From a virus: a stretch of DNA of 51,993 nt. A model generated the notes under the pieces. The model saw nothing but the letters and a program-made list of their open reading frames with translations. It was not told the DNA's origin and made no database searches. The stretch lies in the IMG/VR virus record IMGVR_UViG_3300032177_000015, positions 1 to 51,993 of that record; one strand, written 5' to 3'. The position numbers and the translations under genes were made by a program. Shown here piece by piece: positions 1 through 7,432 of the stretch. Numbering within the stretch: position 1 is the stretch's first letter; each line of letters starts with the position of its first letter.

Positions 1-2
1 AT

Positions 3-674
3 TGGATATTAGGATCAATGGGAGATTTGAAAGATATTCCAAAAGCTATTGTTAATCGTTGTACAACTTATAAACTTAAACCACATACTATTGAAGAAAT
101 ATCTAAACAATTATACTTTATATGTAAACAAGAAAATGTATTAATTGATAATGAAGAAAAAATAAATGTATTATTAACTATAGCAGAAAATAGTTATGGT
201 AGTATGAGACAAGCATTAAGTTACTTAGAAAGAATTATCTATTCAGAATTATGGACAGTTAATGAAGTTACAAAAGAACTTGAAATAATATCTAGTAGTG
301 ATTTAATAACAAGTATAAATTATTTATTCAAGGGAAATTCAGAAGCTTTTAATATTCAATATACAATAGAGTTAAAAGATAAATTAAGATATATGTTAGG
401 TACTATATATAAAAGTTTATCTGGAATTGAAGTTCCCTATTGGCAAACTCAACAACTTCAAGGTATAGATAAAACAATTAGTATTCAACAAGTTGAATAT
501 GCACTTAACAAATTATTCGAATTAAATAAATATCCCTATGTCAACCAGGAGATAATAGATTTTATTCTAGTGGATATTTTTAATCAGAATAAAGAAAAAA
601 ATGAAACTAAAAAAAGAATATCTGAAATTGATATATTACAAAATAAAGGAAATATAATAAGAAGGAGAAGTTAA
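3..674 (+). CDS. Sliding-clamp loader ATPase subunit, C-terminal part (5' end outside window)
   Basis: The reading frame is open from the left edge, so the gene starts outside the window; the first in-window ATG (18) is internal. The visible N-terminal residues (WILGSMGDLKDIPKAIVNRC) match the sensor-1 region of DnaX/RFC-type clamp loaders, which read like 'F-I-L-x-T-x-x-x-x-I-P-x-x-I-x-S-R-C'. The helical stretch ENSYGSMRQALSYLER fits the sensor-2/lid region, with its 'G-S/D-x-R-x-A' pattern. In the cell this protein would use ATP to load the sliding clamp onto primed DNA for the phage replisome. The Walker A and B motifs must lie upstream and cannot be checked. The remaining roughly 100 residues are a low-complexity, Lys/Glu-rich collar-like tail. 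T4 gp44 is the functional analogue, but DnaX-like origin is equally possible. Confidence 0.8.
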   Translation, partial: WILGSMGDLKDIPKAIVNRCTTYKLKPHTIEEISKQLYFICKQENVLIDNEEKINVLLTIAENSYGSMRQALSYLERIIYSELWTVNEVTKELEIISSSDLITSINYLFKGNSEAFNIQYTIELKDKLRYMLGTIYKSLSGIEVPYWQTQQLQGIDKTISIQQVEYALNKLFELNKYPYVNQEIIDFILVDIFNQNKEKNETKKRISEIDILQNKGNIIRRRS

Positions 675-732
675 TTATTATTTTAATTGAAGTTATAATA
701 ATTCATTAAAAATTAAAATAAAATAAAATAAA

Positions 733-744
733 TACTAATTATTA
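733..744 (+). promoter_or_regulatory. Late-promoter-like motif upstream of holin candidate
   Basis: TACTAATTATTA differs at two positions from TACTAATAAATA, the 12-mer found before structural genes elsewhere in the window. It lies 36 nt before the ATG at 780 and points toward it. Together with the terminator at 1088-1125 it would define a one-gene late unit. Confidence 0.4.
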
Positions 745-779
745 TTAAGTTTTAAAATTTAATTTTGAGGTAATTTTGT

Positions 780-1073
780 ATGGTTAAGCTTGTAGCATGG
801 TTAACAGCATTTGGTATTAAGATTTTAGGAGTTTTTGATGTAATTATAAGTTCTATTACATTACAATTAGCGAGTTTTAAAGGAGCGCTAATTTTAATTT
901 TTGTAACTGCTCTTATAATAGATGTAATTTTTACAGGTAAAGTAGGAATGATAGCATATATTCTTACAGTATCTAAAGATGTAATAACAATTATAAGCAC
1001 TGAACTAAAAAGTAATGGTTGGCAATTTATTACATTGTTAGCTATTTTATTATTGTTTAAAAAAACTAAATAA
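780..1073 (+). CDS. Small multi-pass membrane protein, holin candidate
   Basis: This 97-residue protein is almost entirely hydrophobic. Segments at about residues 5-30, 33-55 and 57-75 plus 80-92 could each span the inner membrane, and a short basic tail (KKTK) ends the protein, as in many phage holins. A GAGGT ribosome-binding site sits about 10 nt before the ATG. It has its own promoter-like motif (733-744) and a strong inverted-repeat terminator directly after it (1088-1125), so it is probably transcribed alone. No family signature beyond size and topology was recognised. A holin role (membrane hole formation at lysis) is an inference; no endolysin lies next to it in this window. Confidence 0.5.
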   Translation: MVKLVAWLTAFGIKILGVFDVIISSITLQLASFKGALILIFVTALIIDVIFTGKVGMIAYILTVSKDVITIISTELKSNGWQFITLLAILLLFKKTK

Positions 1074-1087
1074 TTTAAATAATAAAA

Positions 1088-1125
1088 AAACTTTAAATAA
1101 GAATTTAAATTCTTATTTAAAGTTT
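1088..1125 (+). terminator. Perfect 19-bp inverted repeat, intrinsic terminator
   Basis: The left arm 1088-1106 and right arm 1107-1125 are exact reverse complements, and a T-rich run follows (AATTTTTTAT). It lies 15 nt after the stop codon of the holin-like gene and is A/T-only apart from a few G/C pairs, as expected in this genome. The right end overlaps the promoter-like box at 1123. Confidence 0.75.
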
Positions 1126-1149
1126 AATTTTTTATAATTAGTTTATATT
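1123..1149 (+). promoter_or_regulatory. Possible early/host-type promoter (TTTAATTTTTTA box)
   Basis: TTTAATTTTTTA at 1123 is followed by a TATATT-like box at 1144-1149 and a GGAG ribosome-binding site before the ATG at 1172. The same upstream box recurs before the plus-strand units at 19399, 35662 and 39491. Because the sequence is pure A/T, chance similarity cannot be excluded. Confidence 0.35.
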
Positions 1150-1171
1150 TTATTAATAGGAGAAAATAGAA

Positions 1172-1426
1172 ATGAGACAAATATATTATAATTTTATTCG
1201 AGAACAAAATATAAATGATATATTGTCTAATATAATTGAAATTTCTTATAGTCAAAAACTTAAATTATTACAAAATTTACAAAAAAATTTTTCTACTAAA
1301 TTAATATGTATGGCATTAAATGAATATGATATGAAATATATTAGAAAGAATAGAATACAACTTAATATATTATATAATACTTTAAAAGGAATTTGTCAAA
1401 GATATAAGGAAAAAGGAATAATATGA
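1172..1426 (+). CDS. Unknown 84-aa basic protein
   Basis: No family recognised. The protein is helical in appearance, Lys/Asn/Ile-rich, with no cysteine cluster or membrane segment. An AGGAG ribosome-binding site precedes the ATG. Its stop overlaps the next start as ATGA (1423-1426), so it is translationally coupled to the 48-aa gene that follows and sits at the head of a short operon leading to the SbcD-like nuclease. Confidence 0.65.
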   Translation: MRQIYYNFIREQNINDILSNIIEISYSQKLKLLQNLQKNFSTKLICMALNEYDMKYIRKNRIQLNILYNTLKGICQRYKEKGII

Positions 1427-1569
1427 ATACTACTCTTATAGAAGATTTAGAAATATTAAAATATTTAATTGAAGATTTTGAAGATAATGTTAATAGTATA
1501 AGTGGTCTTGTTCCTGTTATAGATAAACTAATTAATAAATATAAGGCATATGAGGAAAATAAACTATGA
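1423..1569 (+). CDS. Unknown 48-aa acidic protein between two coupled genes
   Basis: A short open frame starts at the ATG of an ATGA overlap with the preceding gene and ends in a second ATGA-type overlap with the nuclease gene at 1566. AAGGA lies just upstream. The product (MNTTLIEDLEILKYLIEDFE...) is acidic and helical. The double 4-nt overlap argues that it is a real, translated link in the operon. Function unknown. Confidence 0.6.
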   Translation: MNTTLIEDLEILKYLIEDFEDNVNSISGLVPVIDKLINKYKAYEENKL

Positions 1570-2477
1570 TTTGTTGTTCTGATTTACATTTAAAAAATAA
1601 AGAACCTTTTTTAAAATCAACTAAACAATTTTTAAATTGGTTAAATGATAATTATTGTAATGAAGAATTAATTTTGTTAGGTGATATTTTTGATAATTCA
1701 ACTCCAGTTTGGTCAGTTTATAAAATTTTTAAAGAATTTCTTTTGAAAAGAAAAAATATAACTCATATATTAGAGGGCAATCATGATCTATCAAAAAACA
1801 AAGGGAGTGCTTTATCTGCATTTCAATTAATAGATAATGTATTTGTTTATGAAGATGCAACATCTGTTATTATAGATAATATGAATTGTCTTATGCTTCC
1901 TTTTAAATATGATTATAAAACATATCAAGATTTAGAAGGTAATTTTGATTTTATTTTTACTCATTTAATGCCACAAGAAACTCAATTTGCAGATGAAGGC
2001 GTATCTTTTCCAAATTTAAAAGGATGTTTTTTTCATGGCCATCATCATCTACAATCTTCTTTTATTGATAATTATAATAATCAACATCATATCGTAGGTA
2101 TTCCAGTAAGCACTCGACACTTAGAAGATCAAAATCATAAGATATTTAAAATAAATAATAAACAAATAGAAATTATTAAAGTTCCAATTTATTTTCAATA
2201 TGAAACTATTAATTATGGAGAAGAACCATCAAATAAAAATAATATACTTAATATTATAAATGTACCAAATAAAAAATTAGTATACGAAAAATATAAAGAT
2301 TATTATATAAGAGAAGCTGGTATTAAACTATTAAGAACAGAAAATACAGAAAGTTCTTTTAAACAAGAATTTGAAAAAGCAACAATACTTGAAAAGTTTA
2401 AAAAATATTCTATTGAAAAAATTTTATCAAAGGAGGTATCAGAAGAATGTTCATCAAGACTATTAAGCATTATATAA
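1566..2477 (+). CDS. SbcD/Mre11-type metallophosphoesterase (T4 gp47-like nuclease subunit)
   Basis: The 303-residue protein has the calcineurin-like phosphoesterase motifs in order: D6-L-H8 at the very N-terminus, LLGDIFDN with D40, GNHD at 71-74, a later histidine in FTHLMP, and a terminal HGHHH cluster. These supply the two-metal site of SbcD/Mre11/gp47 nucleases. Such proteins work with an SbcC/gp46 ATPase in recombination and DNA-end processing; the partner gene is not in this window. At 303 residues it is close to the length of T4 gp47 (about 340). The C-terminal third lacks clear motifs and would be the capping or partner-binding domain. It is coupled to the preceding 48-aa gene and overlaps the following gene by 31 nt. 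Confidence 0.85.
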   Translation: MICCSDLHLKNKEPFLKSTKQFLNWLNDNYCNEELILLGDIFDNSTPVWSVYKIFKEFLLKRKNITHILEGNHDLSKNKGSALSAFQLIDNVFVYEDATSVIIDNMNCLMLPFKYDYKTYQDLEGNFDFIFTHLMPQETQFADEGVSFPNLKGCFFHGHHHLQSSFIDNYNNQHHIVGIPVSTRHLEDQNHKIFKINNKQIEIIKVPIYFQYETINYGEEPSNKNNILNIINVPNKKLVYEKYKDYYIREAGIKLLRTENTESSFKQEFEKATILEKFKKYSIEKILSKEVSEECSSRLLSII

Positions 2478-2701
2478 GAAGAGAAAGAAATTTCTACTAT
2501 AATTATTTAATAAATAGAAGAAAAAAAAGATTTTTGCAATTAATTGAATTTCATGCACCTAAAGAAATTATAGTACAAGAAATTGAATTACTTAGACAAT
2601 CATTTAATAGATATATGAGAAAAAAGATTCAAAAAAAAATAGAACTTTTTATAAAATCTATTTTTTTAATTTCTAAACATAAACATCAACATAAAATATG
2701 A
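2447..2701 (+). CDS. Unknown 84-aa strongly basic protein
   Basis: An AGGAGG ribosome-binding site inside the 3' end of the nuclease gene precedes the ATG, so the 31-nt overlap looks genuine. The product is Lys/Arg-rich with a helical heptad-like middle and no recognised family; nucleic-acid binding is plausible from charge only. It ends 5 nt before the stop of the convergent response-regulator gene, and no terminator hairpin separates the two. Confidence 0.6.
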   Translation: MFIKTIKHYIRRERNFYYNYLINRRKKRFLQLIEFHAPKEIIVQEIELLRQSFNRYMRKKIQKKIELFIKSIFLISKHKHQHKI

Positions 2702-2706
2702 TTTGT

Positions 2707-3087
2707 TTACAATAATTTAAATGCCATTTTTATTGAGATGTCAAGATCGACATTATTTGAATTTTTTGTTATATAACTATATGAAGTTATTTTTTTTATA
2801 TTTTTAATCTTTTCTATAATATCCTGTTCTATATGACTTGAACGAAAAATTATTGGAATGTCATAATTTTTTAAAATTATTTCTGCAGTTTCAATACCAT
2901 CCAGTCCTTTTCCTAAATCAATATCTATAAGAAGAAGTTGAATATTAGGTATATTTTTTATAGTTTTTATTGCGTCTTCTCCAGTATTAACAATAATAAC
3001 AATATACCCATAATTTTCAAGAATTATTTTAGTTGTTATTGCTATAATAATTTCATCTTCAACAAGGAGTATTGTTTTTTTGTTCAT
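2707..3087 (-). CDS. Stand-alone response-regulator receiver (CheY-like) protein
   Basis: The 126-residue protein is a complete receiver domain. The acidic pair E10-D11 sits in ILLVEDE, the predicted phosphoacceptor is D55 in LLLIDIDLGKGLDG, the switch Ser is S83 in IIFRSSH, and the conserved lysine is K108 in SYITKN. There is no output domain. The C-terminal wording (SSH...TSYSYITKNS...SIKMAFKLL) closely resembles receiver domains attached to spirochaete sensor kinases, from memory. The start codon overlaps the stop of the hub-like tail gene (ATGA), so it is co-translated as the last gene of the tail operon. It could intercept a host phosphorelay or chemotaxis signal; that is inference. All four key residues are present, so it should be phosphorylatable. 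Confidence 0.9.
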   Translation of the reverse strand: MNKKTILLVEDEIIIAITTKIILENYGYIVIIVNTGEDAIKTIKNIPNIQLLLIDIDLGKGLDGIETAEIILKNYDIPIIFRSSHIEQDIIEKIKNIKKITSYSYITKNSNNVDLDISIKMAFKLL

Positions 3088-4403
3088 GGAGTAAAATCTT
3101 TTTTAAATGGATGGGATTGATCTATTTTTATTTGAGGTTTACTTATTGTAAGTTGTGAATAAGGAATACCATTTTTATCCATGATATGTATTGATTCACA
3201 TATTAACCATTTACCAGAAAACTCTCCAGCTATTTCATTTGTTTTAGTTTGTTTTTCTACTTCTATTTCTATAGTTTTTCCTGATACTAGTCCAGCATAA
3301 AAATCAACTACAATTACCATTCTATAACATAAAAGTGTATCTCTATAAAAATAATTTACAAAACCTTGATAAAATTCTAATCCATTTTCTTCTTCTTGTA
3401 TTCCACCATATGTTACTTTACTATTTACAGTTGGTATATATTGTTTTCTAATAAGAAGTTGAGTTGCTGTATCTAATTCAGATTCATTTGCATAAGTTTG
3501 AATATTTTTTGTTTCTGCGATATTTGTTCCATCTGCTTTATATCTATATATTTTTCTTTTATAATTTTCAAAATTAACTGGAACTCCACCATTTAATACT
3601 CGATAATCTTTAATATAATATTCATCTGTCATCATATCTTGATGTAAATCTATTTTATATTTTCTAACAGGGGGTTGATTTAACATACCTTGAATAGTCA
3701 TAAAATAAAATTCACCATTACAATTTATGAATGTATAAAATCCAGATGCTTTATTATTTTGACTATATGCATATTCTGCTAATTTAGAAATAAATAATTT
3801 ATTAGATATATTGTTTTGATTTAAATATGGCGTACCAGTAGTATCAGTAATAGAATTTATTTCTTTACCTTTTTCTCCACCTCTAAATTTACTTTTATCT
3901 ATTCCCCAAGCAGGTAATATTGTATTGATAAGTATATTACTTATTGTTTGTTTAGTAGAACTTTCATGATTAAAAGTTCTAGATTGTGGATAATCATTAT
4001 AAAAATGTTTAGATACCATCATAAACATATTATCACCAGATATTGATTGGGCAAATGTAATATTGTTTATTTCAAAAGCAGACCAAATATAATCATGTTC
4101 TAGATATCCACCAATTTTTTTATCATTATCATCTTTATCTTTTACTATTTCTTCTTGAAAACCTAATTTACAATGAAATTCAAGACCTTCTACAAAATAA
4201 ACACTATCAACTATTTGACCAGCAGAATCTTTAAAATATATTTCACTGTATGGAAAGAAATCAAATAAAGAATCTTTAAAAAGAATCTTTGACCAATTTC
4301 TAATAGGTGTACCTAATTTATCTCCATCTTTATAATCTTCTTTATAAAAATTGATACAACTAGGAGTTGAGAGCATTTCAAATTCATATTTAGATATTGA
4401 CAT
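3084..4403 (-). CDS. Putative baseplate hub protein (gp27/gpD-like)
   Basis: The 439-residue protein is soluble and beta-rich. Its N-terminal third (IYFKDSAGQIVDSVYFVEGLEFHCKLG and neighbours, about 60-90) and the middle segment ending GFYTFINCNGEFYFMT (about 220-240) read like gp27/gpD-type hub domains, where a strand pair 'x-F-x-x-x-x-N/D-G-x-F-x-F' is typical. In contractile tails the hub trimer holds the central spike (gp5/gpV) and joins it to the tube. It is the penultimate gene of the tail operon, after the fibres. The similarity is structural in flavour and no catalytic motif supports it, so 'virion structural protein' is the safe label. Confidence 0.5.
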   Translation of the reverse strand: MSISKYEFEMLSTPSCINFYKEDYKDGDKLGTPIRNWSKILFKDSLFDFFPYSEIYFKDSAGQIVDSVYFVEGLEFHCKLGFQEEIVKDKDDNDKKIGGYLEHDYIWSAFEINNITFAQSISGDNMFMMVSKHFYNDYPQSRTFNHESSTKQTISNILINTILPAWGIDKSKFRGGEKGKEINSITDTTGTPYLNQNNISNKLFISKLAEYAYSQNNKASGFYTFINCNGEFYFMTIQGMLNQPPVRKYKIDLHQDMMTDEYYIKDYRVLNGGVPVNFENYKRKIYRYKADGTNIAETKNIQTYANESELDTATQLLIRKQYIPTVNSKVTYGGIQEEENGLEFYQGFVNYFYRDTLLCYRMVIVVDFYAGLVSGKTIEIEVEKQTKTNEIAGEFSGKWLICESIHIMDKNGIPYSQLTISKPQIKIDQSHPFKKDFTP

Positions 4404-4416
4404 TTTTTTAAATTAC

Positions 4417-5673
4417 TTATCCTCTATAGCTTATACTACCTTTATGCATCGTATTAACATGGGGACCAAATGACATAAATCTTATAATTGTTCCTGCTAC
4501 ATAATATCTTAATGCTGATATTTGAGCAGAATTCCCATTAACGTCCATATGTGCCATAGAATACACGCTAGTATATGCTAACGGTGCATTTAATACAGTA
4601 GCATTAGCTGTAATATCAATTGGCTGGCCTACCCCACTAGCCCAACCAAGGAAATCTGCATAATAATGCCCACTTTTTAAAATAGTTACTTCTAGCCCTT
4701 TAGTTCCGTATGCGCCATGATTGTGTGAAAAGAAATTACCTATAGAATACAATACTCCAGCAAATTTAAGAACACAAGTGTCCGTAGACCCATATCCAGC
4801 AGAAGTAAGAAATGCTATTTCGCAAGTAATTCTTTCGTCGATAATTTCCCAGCAGTCTAAGGTTGCGCTTTGTTGTATAACAATAAAATCTTCAACCTTG
4901 GAAAGAACAATTGATGCTAATAAATCAGTGCTTAATTTTCCGGCATCTGTTGCATGAGGAGAAATTGTAACAACATCCAAAGATGCATCGTTTTTGACTA
5001 ATGCAATTTCTATTCTTCTACTAATATTATTAGCCATTAAAGGGAGAGTAATGGCTATGGCGTTAGAAGTAGTATTGCATTCAATTCGCGAATATCCATC
5101 ATTATCTAACATAACATAATTAGCTGTTTTTGCTACTGTGGTATTACCATATGTTGTAAGTGCTTTAGTACTATTATATAATCCATTAGCTCCTAAAATA
5201 GTAACATCTGTAGCAGCAATAACATTTGTACTTCTCATATTACCACTTCTATCAAATGTACCCCAAGTTTTAGATGTATAAGAAAATGAAGTTAAAGTAC
5301 TTGCTACATATACTCCCATACCAACAACTACATCAGAAGTAAGTAAGTCCCCTACGGCTTTAGCAGTAAAATCCATATAATTAGTTGTAGAATCTACCCA
5401 TGTAAATTGACACGTTATATATGGAGTAGATTCAGTAATAGGAAATACTATGTTTGTTGTAGTTTTTACATGCATCATTTGTAGTGCTGATGTTTCTACC
5501 AATAAATCAAGAGGTGCTATATTAACATTATTTCCAGAATTTATTGTAAGATTACCACCATCATATATACCTGGTTTAGTAATATTATAAAGTAGTTTTC
5601 CTAAATCAGAAGATATAAGTGCTTGATTATATCTAAAAGTTATTGTCTGTGTTCCATAATCTGTTGTTCCCAT
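4417..5673 (-). CDS. Tail fibre protein B (paralogue of 6076-7416)
   Basis: The 418-residue protein shares layout and sequence with the fibre gene at 6076-7416. The N-terminal part matches (TITFRYNQALISSDLGKLL versus YITFDYKHPAKGSDFNTLL; PGIYDGG versus PGVYKGG; NIAPLDLLVETS versus TIAPFVIYINTS). A highly conserved block at residues about 207-283 also matches (VKNDASLDVVTISPHATDAG is identical). The C-terminal ends diverge (YGSTDT... to SISYRG), as expected for receptor-binding tips. It would recognise the host surface. The part encoding the conserved block and tip looks visibly richer in G/C than the 5' half, suggesting an exchanged module. It lies between a small fibre-associated gene and the hub-like gene. 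Confidence 0.7.
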   Translation of the reverse strand: MGTTDYGTQTITFRYNQALISSDLGKLLYNITKPGIYDGGNLTINSGNNVNIAPLDLLVETSALQMMHVKTTTNIVFPITESTPYITCQFTWVDSTTNYMDFTAKAVGDLLTSDVVVGMGVYVASTLTSFSYTSKTWGTFDRSGNMRSTNVIAATDVTILGANGLYNSTKALTTYGNTTVAKTANYVMLDNDGYSRIECNTTSNAIAITLPLMANNISRRIEIALVKNDASLDVVTISPHATDAGKLSTDLLASIVLSKVEDFIVIQQSATLDCWEIIDERITCEIAFLTSAGYGSTDTCVLKFAGVLYSIGNFFSHNHGAYGTKGLEVTILKSGHYYADFLGWASGVGQPIDITANATVLNAPLAYTSVYSMAHMDVNGNSAQISALRYYVAGTIIRFMSFGPHVNTMHKGSISYRG

Positions 5674-5684
5674 GTTATACCTTT

Positions 5685-6074
5685 TTATTCTATTGGTTTT
5701 GGAAATCTAGTTTTTATTTCTTCAACTTTAGCTATCCATACTGATTTTTCTATTTCCCCTCGTTGAAAATCGAAAAATAATCCATCACTTTCGTTTATAT
5801 AAGCAGATTTTCTTTGAGATATACATATTTCTAAATCTCTATTATATCTAAATTCTTTTAAATTTACAGAAGTATCTATTTCAATAATTTCTTTATTTAT
5901 AAATTTAAATATTGGATTTCCCATTTCATCTGAAATACATTTATTTTCTATCCATATTGATTGTTCTTGAACTTCATCAAAAAATATTTCCGTTCCATCA
6001 AACTTAGAAACAACATGTTCATGAAATAAGTCTATAATTTCATTTTTTTCATTTATTTTTATATATCTTTTCAT
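5685..6074 (-). CDS. Tail-fibre-associated / fibre assembly-like protein
   Basis: The 129-residue acidic protein ends with the wording ESDGLFFDFQRGEIEKSVW followed by a Lys-Val-Glu-Glu-Ile-Lys tail, which resembles the C-terminus of many small phage proteins encoded next to fibres ('DPLFFKxQRGE...W...KVEEIKxRYP'). Such proteins often act as fibre assembly chaperones or are appended to fibres. Its position between the two paralogous fibre genes supports that role. It has no cysteines or membrane segments. Confidence 0.55.
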   Translation of the reverse strand: MKRYIKINEKNEIIDLFHEHVVSKFDGTEIFFDEVQEQSIWIENKCISDEMGNPIFKFINKEIIEIDTSVNLKEFRYNRDLEICISQRKSAYINESDGLFFDFQRGEIEKSVWIAKVEEIKTRFPKPIE

Positions 6075-6075
6075 T

Positions 6076-7416
6076 TTAATTTCCTAAATATGTGCAAGAA
6101 AAAAATATATTCCCCGGAGCTATTGCTGTTGAGTGTGGTCTCATAATATCTCCTTTTTTAAGATACGCTGTATAAGCCATAACAATTCCAGCTGTAGCTG
6201 ACCCAAAACTTATTGAGCAAATAGTATTAGCTGTAATTGATGTTACATCAGTTGTACGTTGTGCTGAATTAAGTGAGAGACCATAAAATGCAGCTGTCCC
6301 ACTTTCTACTCCAGAATGTATAAAAGCATATCTTCCTGATCGATTTATAGTAATTTCCAACCCTTTAGCATTACCAGAATACCCACTAACATGGTTTTCT
6401 GAAAACATATTTCCAAAATTTTCAGTAACAGTTGTAAATCTCATAATTTTTGTATCAGTTGATCCATAACCCGCATATGTGTCTAATCTCAACTGACTTG
6501 TAATTCTTTCATTTACAATTTCCCAACAATTAGAATTTGAGGATTGTTGCACAACTATAAAATCTCCAACTTTGGGAAGTATAATCGATGAGAGTAAATC
6601 ATTCGATAATTTACCGGCGTCTGTAGCATGAGGAGAGATTGTAACTACATCAAGAGAAGCATCATTTTTTACAAATTGGATTCGTATTTGTCTTCCTAGA
6701 TTATTAGCCATAAGAGGGAGAGTAATTGTAACTGCCCCCGCTGTCGTATCTACTTCGATAACTTGTAATCCATCTGTATCTGTTATAGGATATGTTGCTT
6801 GTTTATATGCTGTTATAGGATGTGATGTTAATGTTTTTACTGCTTTTTGACTAGGTATTAAAACATCACTATTTCCAGCAAAAGTTATGTCTGTACTTAA
6901 ATCTGCTCCATCAACTTGTTCTACATTAAGATTTGATACTTTAGTTGTAGAGGTTATTATAAAAGGAGAAGTTCCAATAGGAACATCATTTGTAAATTTT
7001 TTACCCCAAGTTTTACTAGCATAAGTTATACTTGTAATTACTCCACCACCAAATACACATTCACCTAAACATACTTCATTTGTTAATGCTCCAGATCCAG
7101 ATGCTCTTTGATTAAAATCTAACCAATCTTCTGAAACATCTTGCCAAGTATACGTAAGTGCTATTACTGGTGTAGATTCTGTAACTGTTATATTTACATT
7201 CGCTCTAGTTTCAATTCTTACAAGTTTGTCTGTACTTGTATTTATATATATAACAAAGGGAGCTATTGTTATTCCTGTACCAGAATAAGTAATAAGACCA
7301 CCTTTATAAACACCAGGAGTAATTGCTTCTCTAAGAAGAGTATTAAAATCACTTCCTTTTGCTGGGTGTTTATAATCAAATGTAATATATTGATCCCCTA
7401 GATTTGTTGCTGACAT
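6076..7416 (-). CDS. Tail fibre protein A
   Basis: The 446-residue protein is Thr/Ser/Gly/Val-rich and beta-structured throughout. It sits directly after the gpI-like gene, the position of the fibre gene in P2-type tails (J-I-fibre-assembly). It has the N-terminal anchor-like region shared with the fibre at 4417-5673, a middle spacer (SQKAVKTLTSH resembles the common fibre motif 'S-x-x-A-V-x-x-Y/L'), the conserved block at about 229-306, and a divergent C-terminal tip ending in CTYLGN. The likely role is adhesion to the host surface. Two fibres sharing a stem but differing in tip could widen host range or form a mixed fibre. Confidence 0.7.
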   Translation of the reverse strand: MSATNLGDQYITFDYKHPAKGSDFNTLLREAITPGVYKGGLITYSGTGITIAPFVIYINTSTDKLVRIETRANVNITVTESTPVIALTYTWQDVSEDWLDFNQRASGSGALTNEVCLGECVFGGGVITSITYASKTWGKKFTNDVPIGTSPFIITSTTKVSNLNVEQVDGADLSTDITFAGNSDVLIPSQKAVKTLTSHPITAYKQATYPITDTDGLQVIEVDTTAGAVTITLPLMANNLGRQIRIQFVKNDASLDVVTISPHATDAGKLSNDLLSSIILPKVGDFIVVQQSSNSNCWEIVNERITSQLRLDTYAGYGSTDTKIMRFTTVTENFGNMFSENHVSGYSGNAKGLEITINRSGRYAFIHSGVESGTAAFYGLSLNSAQRTTDVTSITANTICSISFGSATAGIVMAYTAYLKKGDIMRPHSTAIAPGNIFFSCTYLGN

Positions 7417-7432
7417 TTAAAAAACCTCTTAT

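Noticed and set aside
752-1000. Open frame on the minus strand opposite the holin-like gene
   Set aside because: It is a shadow of a hydrophobic gene; it has no ribosome-binding site, while the plus-strand gene has GAGGT, promoter and terminator.
2701-2707. Hidden terminator between the convergent genes
   Set aside because: Only 5 nt separate the two stop codons and no inverted repeat with a T-run is visible around them.
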